From contig JAEUMP010000016.1 of the NCBI GenBank assembly GCA_016791445.1, forward strand, positions 350,490 to 414,489: 64,000 bases of DNA, written 5' to 3'. This stretch comes from Hyphomonadaceae bacterium. Its GTDB lineage: Bacteria; Pseudomonadota; Alphaproteobacteria; Caulobacterales; Aquidulcibacteraceae. The notes under the pieces are model-generated. The model made no database searches and was not told the origin of the DNA. It saw nothing but the letters and a program-made list of their open reading frames with translations. Positions within the stretch are counted from its first letter, which is position 1. Every line of letters begins with the position of its first letter. The position numbers and the translations under genes are program-made. Positions 9,526 to 21,686 of the stretch are shown piece by piece.

Positions 9526-10938
9526 ATGAACCACCAACGGGAAACCGATCGCGCCGGATTCGGCGGCGTTGTGAGCGCTCAGACGGCATGGGCCATGAGC
9601 AAGGGCGAACTCCGTTCGGAGTTCGGCGAAGGATACTACCGCTCCTACATCGAACCGCTCGATCTCGCTGCGGAAGAGGACGGCGCATTCGTGTTCGTGG
9701 CCCGCAACGGCCGCACGCAGCGCGAATGGCTGGACGAGCGGGCGCGGGGCAGCATCGTGGCGCGCATGGCCGCGCACATGCGTACCATGCGGCCGATCCC
9801 GGTCCGCATCTGCGAATACCGCGACCTGTCGCCCATCCTGCGGGACTGTCTGGACCGGGCGCCGGCGTCCGGCGCCGGGGTCGGCGGGGAGCCGCCGCGC
9901 GACGCGCCAGCGCGCCCGCAATGGCGCGGCCGCTTCGAGACCTTCTGCGAAGGCCCGTCCAACCAGAAGGCGCTGCGGATGGCGCGTCTCGTGGCGGAGC
10001 GCAGCGGCAGCGTGAAGATGCTCCTGTTCAGCGGCGCGCCGGGCGTGGGCAAAACCCACCTCGCCGAAGCCATCGCCAACGCTGCGGTCGCCCGCGATTC
10101 GATGATCGAGGTCCGCGTCATCAGCGGCCAGCGCTTCACCGAGGATTTCGTCGACGCCGTGAGCCGCAAGCGCGATCCGGCAGCCTTCAAGGCCTCTCTC
10201 CGCAGCGCCGACATTCTCATCATTGATGACGTGCCGCGCGTGGCCGGCCGAAAGGCGACCGAGGAAGAACTGTACGACACGATCATCGCGGTGCTGGATC
10301 GTGGCGGCTCGGTGGTTCTGACGGCGGCGGGCCCGCTCACTGGCTTCGGCGACCGGCTCGCCCACCATTTCAGCTGCGCCACCGAGTGCGCGATCGACCT
10401 TCCGGACCAGACCCTGCGACGCTCGATCCTAGATTCTCTCGTGACGCAACGGGCAGCGGACTATGACGGCTTCGCTGTGACGCCCGAGGCGCTCGACATG
10501 ATCGCCGACCGGATGCCGGTGTCGGGCCGTGAACTCGACGGCGCGCTGAGTCAGGTGTTCGCGGAGTGGATGAACGGGGAGGGCGCGGTGTCCCTCCAAC
10601 GGGCGGAGGAAGCGCTGCGCTCGAAGCTCCCCGACCGCGAGCGCCGCGTGACTGTCGACATGATCAAGGCGGCGGTCGCCAAGCACTACGCTATGTCGGT
10701 GGCCGAACTGATGCGGAAAACGCGCGAGAAGGCCGTTTCGCATCCGCGCCAGATGGCGATGTATCTGTCCACGAAGATGACGCCGCTATCCTTGCCGAAT
10801 ATTGCGCGTCTCTTTGGCGGATACGACCACACTACTGTCCTTTATGCCAAGCGGAAGGTCGCTTCACTTCTGCTGACCTGCAACCAGACGCAGCGGGACT
10901 CCGAGGCGATCGTCAAGCTGTTGCGTCAGCCCGGCTGA
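9526..10938 (+). CDS. dnaA: Chromosomal replication initiator DnaA, divergent
   Basis: 470-residue DnaA in the expected rpsT-dnaA-dnaN context. Domain I is recognisable (WAMSKGELRSEFGEGYYRSYIEPL). The AAA+ domain has Walker A GAPGVGKTHL (170-179; usual form GGxGLGKTHL) and Walker B ILIIDDVPRVAGRK (230-243). Domain IV has the signature HPRQMAMYLS, SLPNIARLFGGYDHTTVLYAKRKV (407-445). Departures from the family are marked. The sensor I region reads VLTAAGPL where TSDRxP is normal. The arginine-finger position of the usual KSRF motif reads AHHF (279-282). The usual FGGRDHTTV is FGGYDHTTV. Sensor II Arg is kept (GRELDGAL). ATG 9526 is chosen for its AAGGGG ribosome-binding site and the domain I start. 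It probably still initiates replication, but ATP switching may differ. Confidence 0.9.
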   Translation: MNHQRETDRAGFGGVVSAQTAWAMSKGELRSEFGEGYYRSYIEPLDLAAEEDGAFVFVARNGRTQREWLDERARGSIVARMAAHMRTMRPIPVRICEYRDLSPILRDCLDRAPASGAGVGGEPPRDAPARPQWRGRFETFCEGPSNQKALRMARLVAERSGSVKMLLFSGAPGVGKTHLAEAIANAAVARDSMIEVRVISGQRFTEDFVDAVSRKRDPAAFKASLRSADILIIDDVPRVAGRKATEEELYDTIIAVLDRGGSVVLTAAGPLTGFGDRLAHHFSCATECAIDLPDQTLRRSILDSLVTQRAADYDGFAVTPEALDMIADRMPVSGRELDGALSQVFAEWMNGEGAVSLQRAEEALRSKLPDRERRVTVDMIKAAVAKHYAMSVAELMRKTREKAVSHPRQMAMYLSTKMTPLSLPNIARLFGGYDHTTVLYAKRKVASLLLTCNQTQRDSEAIVKLLRQPG

Positions 10939-10997
10939 GCGGCCACCAGCGCTTGTCCAAGCGGTCTTCCGCAACCGACGGGTTCTGCTAACCTTTG

Positions 10998-11026
10998 CGC
11001 CCGCGTGACGGTGAGTCGCGCGGGCG
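10998..11026 (+). terminator. Terminator-like hairpin between dnaA and dnaN
   Basis: CGCCCGCG (10998-11005) pairs perfectly with CGCGGGCG (11019-11026) around a 13-base loop and is followed by TTTCGTCTT. It lies 59 bases after the dnaA stop and 51 before the dnaN ATG, so it probably ends or attenuates the dnaA transcript. Confidence 0.65.
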
Positions 11027-11077
11027 TTTCGTCTTCAGGGGCGGGGCGTGTCTCAGGGTCCTGGAAACGGTTGCCAC

Positions 11078-12196
11078 ATGCGGTTGACGATCGAGCGCGC
11101 CGCGCTCCTCAAGGCGCTCACCCACGTCCAAAGCGTCGTCGAGCGGCGCAACACCATTCCGATCCTCTCCAACGTGCTGCTGACGGCGCAGGACAATGCC
11201 CTGCGCCTCACCGCGACGGACCTCGACATCGAGATCGCCGAGAATGCGTACGCGGACGTGGAGCGCGCGGGCGCGACGTCGGCGCCGGCGCAGTATCTCT
11301 ACGATTTCGTGCGCAAGTTGCCGGACAAGGCGGCGGTGAAGTTCGACCTCGGCGGCGATGATCCCCGGCTTTCGGTGTGGGCGGGCAAGGCGCGGCTGAA
11401 CCTGCCGGTGCTGCCGGCGCAGGATTTCCCGCTGATGCCGGTGGATGCGCTCGCGACGCGCTTTGAAATCCACCCCAACGATCTGAAGCGTCTCATCGAC
11501 AAGACGCGTTTTGCGATCTCGACGGAAGAGACGCGCTATTATCTGAACGGCATCTATCTGCACACGGTGGTCAACGAAGGCAGGCCGGTGTTGCGCGGCG
11601 TCGCGACCGATGGCCATCGCCTCGCGCTTGCCGATACGTCGGCGCCGGACGGTGCACAGGGCATGCCCGGCGTGATCGTGCCGCGAAAGACGATCACCGA
11701 GCTGCGCCGCCTGCTCGACGATGCGAGCGGCGCGGTGGAAATTGCGGCGTCGGAGCAGAAGATCCGCTTCCAGATCGGCGATGCGGTGCTGACGTCGAAG
11801 CTGATCGACGGCTCGTTCCCCGAATACGCCCGCGTGATCCCGAAGAACAATGCAAAGATCCTGCGCGTCGAGAACGCCTCCTTCCGCGAAGCGGTGGATC
11901 GTGTCTCGACGGTGTCGGCGGAACGCTCGCGTTCGGTGAAGATGGCGCTCGAAGGCGATCGCCTGACGTTGACCGTCAACAATCCCGATGCGGGTCTCGC
12001 GACCGAGGACGTGGCGGCGGAATACGAGTCCGACGCGATGGAGATCGGCTTCAACGCCCGCTATCTGCTCGACGTGGCGGACCAGATCGAAGGCGAGTCC
12101 GCGCAGTTCGAATTCGCCGACTCCGGCTCGCCGACGCTCGTGCGCGACGAGAAGGATCCCGACGCGCTCTTCGTGCTGATGCCGCTGCGCGTGTGA
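11078..12196 (+). CDS. dnaN: DNA polymerase III sliding clamp
   Basis: 372-residue beta clamp, which dimerises as a ring around DNA and tethers polymerase III. The N-terminus MRLTIERAALLKALTHVQSVVERRNTIPILSNVLL is typical, as are the mid-domain RYYLNGIYLHTV and GVATDGHRLAL and the C-terminal DSGSPTLVRDEKDPDALFVLMPLRV. The ATG at 11078 matches the family start; an upstream GTG adds ten unrelated residues. It is separated from dnaA by a hairpin and is 4 bases from the next gene. Confidence 0.97.
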   Translation: MRLTIERAALLKALTHVQSVVERRNTIPILSNVLLTAQDNALRLTATDLDIEIAENAYADVERAGATSAPAQYLYDFVRKLPDKAAVKFDLGGDDPRLSVWAGKARLNLPVLPAQDFPLMPVDALATRFEIHPNDLKRLIDKTRFAISTEETRYYLNGIYLHTVVNEGRPVLRGVATDGHRLALADTSAPDGAQGMPGVIVPRKTITELRRLLDDASGAVEIAASEQKIRFQIGDAVLTSKLIDGSFPEYARVIPKNNAKILRVENASFREAVDRVSTVSAERSRSVKMALEGDRLTLTVNNPDAGLATEDVAAEYESDAMEIGFNARYLLDVADQIEGESAQFEFADSGSPTLVRDEKDPDALFVLMPLRV

Positions 12197-12200
12197 GGCG

Positions 12201-13183
12201 ATGAAGAAGCACTACGTTCTTCTCGGCGGCCTGGCGGTCGCCGCCGCTGTGTTGTTTTCGCTCAATGCTTCCTTCCTTGCTCAACCGCGCGATGAATTCG
12301 CCGTGCTCGCGCATCGCGGCGTCTACCAGACCTACGACAAGACGGGCGTCGGCCGTGACGACTGCACCGCCACGCAAATCTTCGAGCCCACGCATGGCTA
12401 TCTGGAAAACACCATCGCCTCGATGCGCGCCGCGATCGAGGCCGGCGCCGACATCATTGAAATCGACGTCCATCCCACAACCGATGGCGAGTTCGCGGTA
12501 TTCCACGACTGGACGATCGATTGCCGCACTGACGGGACGGGCGTGACGCGCGAACAGCCGTGGGCGACGCTGAAGGTGCTCGACATCGGCTACGGCTACA
12601 CTGCCGACGGCGGCAAAACCTTTCCGTTCCGCGGCAAGTTCGTCGGCGCAATGCCTAGCCTCGGTGAAGTGCTTTCCACCTTTCCTGAGCAGCGTTTTCT
12701 CATCAACACGAAAAGTCGCGACAGGTCCGAGGCGGATCGGCTCGACGCCTATCTGCGCGCACGCGCAGACGCGAAGCCTGAGCGGCTTGCCGTCTTCGGC
12801 CATGAGCGCATCGTCATGCGCCTTCGTGAATTGCGCCCGCAATTGCGCGTCTCCAGCCGCGCGCAGCTGAAGGCCTGTGCACGGGATTACATGCTCACGG
12901 GCTGGACCGGGCATGTGCCGACGTCCTGCCGCGACACCGTGGTCTATGTGCCGGTGAACTGGGCCTGGGCGGCATGGGGGTATCCTGATCGGCTCCTCGA
13001 CCGCATGCAGAAAGCCAATACCGAAGTCGTTTTGCTCGGTCCGCTCGAGGGACGTGCACTCGGCATGAACGGCGTCGATGATGCGGCGACCGTCGCGAAG
13101 GTGCCGCGCAATTGGCGCGGCGGCGTCGCAACCGACCGCGTCGAAATCACCGGACCGCTGCTGCACGCGGCGAAACGCGCGCC

Positions 13184-13187
<4 letters not shown>
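12201..13187 (+). CDS. Glycerophosphodiester phosphodiesterase family protein
   Basis: 328 residues with an N-terminal signal anchor (VLLGGLAVAAAVLFSLNA) and a GDPD TIM-barrel domain. The domain cleaves glycerophosphodiesters to glycerol-3-phosphate and an alcohol. Metal and catalytic motifs are present: LAHRGVYQ, YLENTIASMRAAIEAGADIIEIDVHPTTDGEFAVFHD, in which the first His, the E/D pair and the second His are the usual active residues. It probably acts in the periplasm. It is wedged between dnaN (4-base gap) and recF (GTGA overlap), so it is co-translated with replication genes, which is not the standard order. Confidence 0.88.
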
Positions 13188-16812
<3,625 letters not shown>

Positions 16813-16815
16813 GGG

Positions 16816-17715
16816 TTAGCGATACGGGATGTCGCTCACAATCACCTCGACGCCGGCCAAATTGTGGGCATTCAGAAGCTGCCGTACCGTTTCAGCGCGC
16901 TCCTCTCTACCGCTCTTAGGCCCGATAACGATTCGTTTGAGAATGGATGCTGGCCTCAGATCAAAATTGGCAGACGGAAAATCCAAGAGCGGCAAACCAA
17001 AATAGGTTCGGCCAGTTTCGGCGCTCCTTCGCATGTTAGAGGGCCCTGATATTCCGGGAATCCAACCACTGTGTAGAAATCTGATTTCCTGCTCTTCTGA
17101 GTAGCCTTGGTGCTTCACGCAGGTGGCCTTCGACAACAACATCATCGCGGCAGCTAGTGAGTGGGCTTGCGGATGGAAGTCTAAGTTTGCGCGATCAATC
17201 GCGTCGAGCGATTCAACGGCGTGTCCAATAACTTCATCTTCCTTCAGGTACGTGATGTTAGAGGTATGGACATTGAAATTCAAATTCTCCGCCGTGATGG
17301 AGCTTGGCTGAAACTGAGAGCTATCGACGACAATTCCCACCCCAGCGGCGTCCTCAGCATATAGGCGCCACATGCTAAGTCGCCCATCGGGCTGATCATC
17401 ATGGTATTCACACCACGAAGACGCAAACGTATTGCCTCGAACCGACGAGCCGAGTGTGGCCAAGATTGTTGGAAGTAGCGGCAACCTTGACTCTAGCGAT
17501 GCGGGCATTCTTGTCTGGAGGGCACGGATGAAATGCTGGCATTCAGAGGTATCGTTCATGTCAACTAAGCAACCGAACCATAACTCTCCGGTTTCAAGAA
17601 TACGCTCAAGGTTGCGCATCGAAGTGTAGTGAATGATTCGCGCTGAATAGTCAGAAACTCCCAGTGCCTCAGATAGCCGCTGATAATCTCTGAATAGATT
17701 CTCGGCACTCAGCAT
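16816..17715 (-). CDS. DUF2971-family protein, copy A
   Basis: 299 residues. The N-terminal pattern HYTSMRNLERILETGELWFG followed by MNDTSECQHF, a central WRLYAEDAAGVGIVVDSSQF and a late KHQGYSEEQEIRFLHSGW are the recurring blocks of DUF2971 proteins, whose biochemical role is not established. No signal peptide. Its start lies inside the end of the upstream gene (7-base overlap, start 17715 against stop at 17709), so the two are an operon. Base composition is about half G+C by eye against about 65% for neighbours, a sign of recent acquisition. It converges on gyrB with a 3-base gap. Confidence 0.75.
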   Translation of the reverse strand: MLSAENLFRDYQRLSEALGVSDYSARIIHYTSMRNLERILETGELWFGCLVDMNDTSECQHFIRALQTRMPASLESRLPLLPTILATLGSSVRGNTFASSWCEYHDDQPDGRLSMWRLYAEDAAGVGIVVDSSQFQPSSITAENLNFNVHTSNITYLKEDEVIGHAVESLDAIDRANLDFHPQAHSLAAAMMLLSKATCVKHQGYSEEQEIRFLHSGWIPGISGPSNMRRSAETGRTYFGLPLLDFPSANFDLRPASILKRIVIGPKSGREERAETVRQLLNAHNLAGVEVIVSDIPYR

Positions 17716-18728
17716 CCGCCAGAGCCTCGCAGTCTTAGTTCGGAGGTTCTGATTTGCAGCACGTCGGAGACGTAGCCTGCGCGTCTGAGCTTCAAAGAGA
17801 ATATCTCGCTCTTCGCGCCGCGAGGATCAGCAACGGGCCCCATGATGGTGCACAGAATTGGCATCGGCCTTATTCGTTCACGCCAATCGCTGCAGCTGGC
17901 CTCTTCCTTACGGCAGTTTATTGGAAGCCAAAGGTGGGGGATGCGGGTCTCGGCGTCTCCTGTATCGATCAACATGGGATCGGCTGACAGCACTACGAAG
18001 CGATACTCCGACTCCGGCTTGAACTGCGGACGTTTGTAGAAAAAGCACGCGGTGTTCAGCGAATTGGCCAGCGCATTTGCGTGATACCACTCGGAGTTTC
18101 CGGTAAGAGCGGCTGATCCATCCGCAAGCTCACCTTCATAATTGTTCAATGTCGAGACTATTTGCTCTCGCACAAAGCTCGCAAACGCGTCTGCTTCGTA
18201 GATTACGTGCCCGAAGGCCATATTGTAGAGCCCGGCTCGGAGAAAACACTGTTGGAGATGCTGAAAATCGAAAACCAAGCATACGCCCGAAGAAGATTTC
18301 GCGTAGCTCTCCCAGAAGGACAGATTGTCAAAAAGGTCGATGTAGTCTTTCGATTCCTTCGCGAGCTTTGCCGCAAAGCAACTCAAAACAAATGCATCGG
18401 CAGACTTAAGCGGGCCTAGATTTGCGAGGGTGAGGATGAGTAGCTGTTGGTATTTGTTGTCAGCCAGTTCCGTCTGGACACGAAGCTGATCCAATACAAT
18501 TTGAAAAGCGGCCGCGTGTTCTTCCTCGTCGCGTTGAAAGCGCAGATGATTGAGTTTCAGTCGCTGCTTGTCGACGATGGATGCGGCGGCGGACTCACCT
18601 GTGTAGTGACCTAGAAAGTACGCTTGGCCGTCACCTCCACCGAAGTAATCTTCAAACTGCCGCTGAACTTCAGACTCAAAGATACGGCGGCCCTGTAAGA
18701 CCCATTGGTCGGTGTGGAACCTGTCCAT
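17709..18728 (-). CDS. DUF2971-like protein, copy B
   Basis: 339 residues, first gene of a two-gene unit. It carries a divergent version of the same blocks as its neighbour: FLGHYTGESAAASIVDKQRLKLNHLRF, then a region with FVLSCFAAKLAKESKDYIDLFDNLSFWESYAKSSSG that matches the family's W-x-x-Y-A...GVC(L/I)xFD motif, then YKRPQFKPESEYRFVVLS. The pair therefore seems to be an old duplication or a matched pair rather than recent copies, as similarity is limited to the motifs. Low G+C relative to the genome. Function unknown; it could be part of a defence or stress cassette. Confidence 0.65.
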   Translation of the reverse strand: MDRFHTDQWVLQGRRIFESEVQRQFEDYFGGGDGQAYFLGHYTGESAAASIVDKQRLKLNHLRFQRDEEEHAAAFQIVLDQLRVQTELADNKYQQLLILTLANLGPLKSADAFVLSCFAAKLAKESKDYIDLFDNLSFWESYAKSSSGVCLVFDFQHLQQCFLRAGLYNMAFGHVIYEADAFASFVREQIVSTLNNYEGELADGSAALTGNSEWYHANALANSLNTACFFYKRPQFKPESEYRFVVLSADPMLIDTGDAETRIPHLWLPINCRKEEASCSDWRERIRPMPILCTIMGPVADPRGAKSEIFSLKLRRAGYVSDVLQIRTSELRLRGSGGC

Positions 18729-18850
18729 TCTGGTCTCACATTCTGCTTAAACTTCTCAATTATGAGGCGATTCCATTGAGCGCTGAAGCCGGTGTCCATG
18801 CCGGCCGATCGGCAACCTTGGCGGCGCTAGGCCCGCGATCTCTTCGTCCG

Positions 18851-18880
18851 TATGCGCAGCAGGAGCTGCGCGGTCCGGCC
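18851..18880 (+). repeat. REP hairpin, copy 1
   Basis: ATGCGCAGCAGGAGCTGCGC then GGTCCGG. The 7-bp stem GCGCAGC/GCTGCGC has a 4-base loop and is followed by the conserved tail GGTCCGG. It lies just downstream (3' side) of the REP-associated transposase gene, which is read leftward. It belongs to the same family as the elements at 19474, 19548, 63633 and 63711. Confidence 0.85.
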
Positions 18881-18903
18881 CGGATACCGGTGCAAAGCCC
18901 CGA

Positions 18904-19413
18904 TCAGCGGGACGCGGAGCTGAAGGGCCAGTCGGCGGGCGCGTGACACAGTCCGGCTTTCACCGGATTCATTTTGATGTAGCGCCGTGCAGTTTCGTAA
19001 TGATCGTTGTCGCGCATCACGCGGTCGAAACAATCGGCCGCCCATAGCGCGCCGGTGCGTTGCAGGCGCGCATTGATGCGCCGTGTCGTGAACATCTTCC
19101 ACGAGCGAACGATGCGACCGAGTTCTACGGCAGGGCCGGTCTGCAAGAGGACGTGCACGTGGTTCGGCATCACGCACCACGCCTTCAGCAGGTACCAGTC
19201 GTCATGGAAGTGCAGCAGCGCATCTTCCACGATCTCTGCGTTGGCGGCATCCGCCAGAACCGCCGCGCCGTGACCGAGATCGAGAATGTCATCGCCGAGA
19301 TCGGGGGCGTCTTTCGGCAGCGCGTCTGCGAGACGAAACACCACGTGCTGCGCGATATCCCAGCCATCGAGATGCGGGAGGTAACCGCGCCTGTGCCAGC
19401 CTTTGCGTCCCAT
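18904..19413 (-). CDS. REP-associated tyrosine transposase (RAYT)
   Basis: 169-residue Y1-type HUH transposase of the RAYT (TnpA-REP) family. The HUH motif is MPNHVHVLL (His85, His87), and the catalytic tyrosine lies in the helix NDHYETARRYIKMNP (Tyr139 or Tyr145). GRKGWHRRGYLPHLDG at the N-terminus and KAGLCHAPADWPFSS at the C-terminus are family hallmarks. RAYTs are single-copy domesticated enzymes thought to mobilise or maintain REP hairpins. The start at 19413 is chosen because the longer frame reads through REP sequences. REPs flank it on both sides, which supports the assignment. Confidence 0.88.
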   Translation of the reverse strand: MGRKGWHRRGYLPHLDGWDIAQHVVFRLADALPKDAPDLGDDILDLGHGAAVLADAANAEIVEDALLHFHDDWYLLKAWCVMPNHVHVLLQTGPAVELGRIVRSWKMFTTRRINARLQRTGALWAADCFDRVMRDNDHYETARRYIKMNPVKAGLCHAPADWPFSSASR

Positions 19414-19473
19414 GGATCGAAGGTGACAAGGGTCTGACACCGACTCAAGTGGTTGGGACCTGTCGAAGGTATC

Positions 19474-19504
19474 GGGGCCGGACCGCGCACCTCCCGGTGC
19501 GCAT
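19474..19504 (-). repeat. REP hairpin, copy 2
   Basis: Minus-strand copy with stem GCGCACC/GGTGCGC, loop GGGA and tail GGTCCGGCCCC. The 29 bases at 19474-19502 are the exact reverse complement of 19548-19576, so copies 2 and 3 form an inverted pair 45 bases apart, upstream of the transposase start. Confidence 0.88.
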
Positions 19505-19547
19505 GCCGATGAAGCTTCAAGCGACGGCGCTTGTGACTGTCCGCCGG

Positions 19548-19576
19548 GCGCACCGGGAGGTGCGCGGTCCGGCCCC
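19548..19576 (+). repeat. REP hairpin, copy 3
   Basis: Plus-strand partner of copy 2 with identical stem, loop and tail. Compared with copies 1, 4 and 5, one stem base pair is changed on both sides (G-C to C-G) so that pairing is kept. Confidence 0.88.
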
Positions 19577-19678
19577 GTCACTGGCGCCAGCTGCTCCGGC
19601 ATCGAGGACGTTGCCCCCACGGCGCCGCTTGTACCGCTCCGCGCGCGCTGCTCAAATCCTCTCATGCAATCACCGCCC

Positions 19679-20356
19679 ATGACCTATGACGACGTCGTCC
19701 GCTCCCGCCGCTCCATCCGCGGCTACCTAAAAAAGCCCGTCCCGAAGGCGCTGATCCGCGAGGTGCTCGAGGTCGCCATGCGCGCGCCGACTTCGCTCAA
19801 CACGCAGCCGTGGAATTTCTTCGTCTGCACCGGCGCCGTGCTCGATGCGATCCGCAAGGGCAATACCGAGCGCATGCTCGCCGGCGTGCCCGAGTCGCGC
19901 GAATTCCGCATTGGCCCCGGCTATGAAGGGGTGCACAGGGAGCGGCAGATCGGGATTGCAAAGCTGCTGTTCGCCGCGATGGGCATCGAGCGCGACAACA
20001 AGGAAAAGCGGCAGGACTGGGTGCTGCGCGGCTTCCGCCAGTTCGACGCGCCGGCGTGCATCGTCGTCACCTACGATCGCAGCATCTACGGCAGCGACAT
20101 CGCGCCGTTCGACTGCGGCGGCGTCGCCAACGCCATCGTCAACGCCGCGTGGGCGCGCGGCCTCGGCTGCGTGATCAACAGCCAGGGCATCATGCAGTCG
20201 CCGGTCGTGCGCGAGCACGCGAAGATCCCCGACGACCAGGTCATCCAGACCTGCATCGCCATCGGCTGGCCCGATCATGACTTCCCCGCCAACGCCGTCG
20301 TGTCGCAACGCAAGAGCGTGGATGAAGCCGCGACCTTCGTGGGGTTCGACGACTAG
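19679..20356 (+). CDS. Nitroreductase-family protein
   Basis: 225-residue FMN-dependent nitroreductase-fold oxidoreductase. The N-terminal VVRSRRSIRGYLKKPVPKALIREVLEVAMRAPTSLNTQPW carries the FMN phosphate-binding arginines and the SxNxQPW motif. GLGCVINSQGIMQSPVVREH and IAIGWPDHDFPAN are the second FMN region. Substrates are unknown; these enzymes reduce nitroaromatics, quinones or enones using NAD(P)H. An upstream in-frame ATG at 19664 adds five residues. It stands alone between the REP region and a small lipoprotein gene. Confidence 0.9.
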   Translation: MTYDDVVRSRRSIRGYLKKPVPKALIREVLEVAMRAPTSLNTQPWNFFVCTGAVLDAIRKGNTERMLAGVPESREFRIGPGYEGVHRERQIGIAKLLFAAMGIERDNKEKRQDWVLRGFRQFDAPACIVVTYDRSIYGSDIAPFDCGGVANAIVNAAWARGLGCVINSQGIMQSPVVREHAKIPDDQVIQTCIAIGWPDHDFPANAVVSQRKSVDEAATFVGFDD

Positions 20357-20409
20357 GTGGACAGGGGCGGGCTTCGCCTCTTTAGTGTGCGCGGAAGAGG
20401 GAGTTCCCC

Positions 20410-20823
20410 ATGCGCATGATGCTCGCCGCCGTCGCCGCCACACTCTCGCTCGCCGCCTGCGCATCGACGCCGGACCTGCCGGCCGGACCGCCGTCGCTCG
20501 TGGAGGGGATGGGGAGCGCGCCGCCCGCGCAGGCGAAATTCTACACCGACTGCATCGTCTTCGCCGCCGCGCGCGGCAATGTCGATCGCGTGGGCAATAC
20601 GCTGCGCTATCGCTGCGGCGGCGCGCCGGCGCAGGCCTTCTACGAAGGGCTCGCCGCCTTCAGCGCGGAGATCGCCTCGGAATATCAGGGCGAAGGCCGC
20701 ACCTATCGTGTCACGCAGAAGATCCAGCGCGATCTCGGCGGCGTCGATTTCTGCTTCCGCGACGCGGCGGGCGTCTACGGCTGCACCGTGGTGCTGAATG
20801 TGGGGCCGTATCTCGCGAAGTGA
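20410..20823 (+). CDS. Small hypothetical lipoprotein
   Basis: 137 residues. The N-terminus MLAAVAATLSLAACAST is a lipoprotein signal with lipobox LAAC, so the mature protein starts at Cys18 and would be acylated by the Lnt of this window. Four cysteines in the mature part (TDCIVF, YRCGG, DFCFRD, YGCTV) are evenly placed and could form two disulfides in the periplasm. No family was recognised. Confidence 0.75.
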   Translation: MRMMLAAVAATLSLAACASTPDLPAGPPSLVEGMGSAPPAQAKFYTDCIVFAAARGNVDRVGNTLRYRCGGAPAQAFYEGLAAFSAEIASEYQGEGRTYRVTQKIQRDLGGVDFCFRDAAGVYGCTVVLNVGPYLAK

Positions 20824-20855
20824 CCTCTCCTTTTCCTACCCCTCCAGGGGAGAGG
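20824..20855. terminator. Hairpin after the lipoprotein gene
   Basis: CCTCTCC (20824-20830) can pair with GGAGAGG (20849-20855). It starts 1 base after the stop codon and belongs to the recurrent CTCTCC/GGAGAG class of intergenic hairpins here. Likely a terminator. Confidence 0.45.
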
Positions 20856-21029
20856 CGGGAGGGGGTGGTGTCACGGTTTGAAATCAGGCCGCGCAGCTCT
20901 GCCGACCGGCAGGTCTTGAGCGAACCCGCCATACGTAAACTTGCGGCGATCAGAGCGAGTTTGGCCCAATTCGGACACTCGCGAAAACGTCCGCCGTCGA
21001 TTAGGAGTGAGTCTCGCAGGGAGCCTGCC

Positions 21030-21686
21030 ATGAGCCGGACGCTAGTCTTTTGCGCGCTCGTCGCGATCCTTGTGGCGTTGTTCGCCACCTCTCCGCATCA
21101 GGGTTTCAACTCAACGTGCTTCAACGATCAGTGCTTCATGAGCGCATCCACATCGCTCATGGGTCTAGTTGCTTCCGGGGTCTTGGTTGCCTTCGTAGTC
21201 TTGTATCCGCAAGAGACGGGCACACCGATGCACATCGAGCCCATAAAAATCTGGGAGCGATTTGCGGCGTTCTTCATCGATTTCCTTGTTGTGCTTGCAG
21301 CAACGTCACCAATCGCGACGCTCCCCATTTTGCTGGCGGAAGCCGAAGCTACAGGCAATTTCCAATGGAGCTTTGAAAGAGACTTTTCACGCCCCACCGA
21401 TGGCGCACTCGCCTTTCCGGGCGTGCTGTCGATGTTCGCCGCATTGTTCGCGTACTTCTACATACATCCCACCATTGGCCGACAGACTGTTGGGCAATAC
21501 CTCCTAGGATTCCGCGTGGAAGGCGTTCCGGGCACGGGCAAGAAGCCTGCGTTCGGACTCAACGTATTGTTTGGTTATATCGGTCTCTGCGCGTGGCCCG
21601 TGTCGGTCTATCTAGCTGCGAAGCGTCAGGACAAGGCGTTCTGGTGGAATCTCCGAAGTCGCACTCGGCTAGTTCGGATCGTCTAG
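21030..21686 (+). CDS. RDD-family membrane protein
   Basis: 218-residue polytopic membrane protein. An N-terminal hydrophobic segment (TLVFCALVAILVALFA), a second (LMGLVASGVLVAFVVLY), then the RDD-type core IWERFAAFFIDFLVVLAA with the R..A..ID pattern, GVLSMFAALFAYFYIHP, and a last pair around FGLNVLFGYIGLCAWPVSVYLAAK. Motif HPTIGRQTVGQYLLGFRV is the conserved RDD C-terminal loop (GrTlGk..lG.rV). The function of RDD proteins is mostly unknown. Its codon use is less G+C-rich than its neighbours. ATG 21030 gives the shortest complete protein starting before the first helix. Confidence 0.72.
   Translation: MSRTLVFCALVAILVALFATSPHQGFNSTCFNDQCFMSASTSLMGLVASGVLVAFVVLYPQETGTPMHIEPIKIWERFAAFFIDFLVVLAATSPIATLPILLAEAEATGNFQWSFERDFSRPTDGALAFPGVLSMFAALFAYFYIHPTIGRQTVGQYLLGFRVEGVPGTGKKPAFGLNVLFGYIGLCAWPVSVYLAAKRQDKAFWWNLRSRTRLVRIV

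Noticed and set aside
19414..19680. N-terminal extension of the RAYT
   Set aside because: It would translate the REP hairpins; ATG 19413 gives the expected length.
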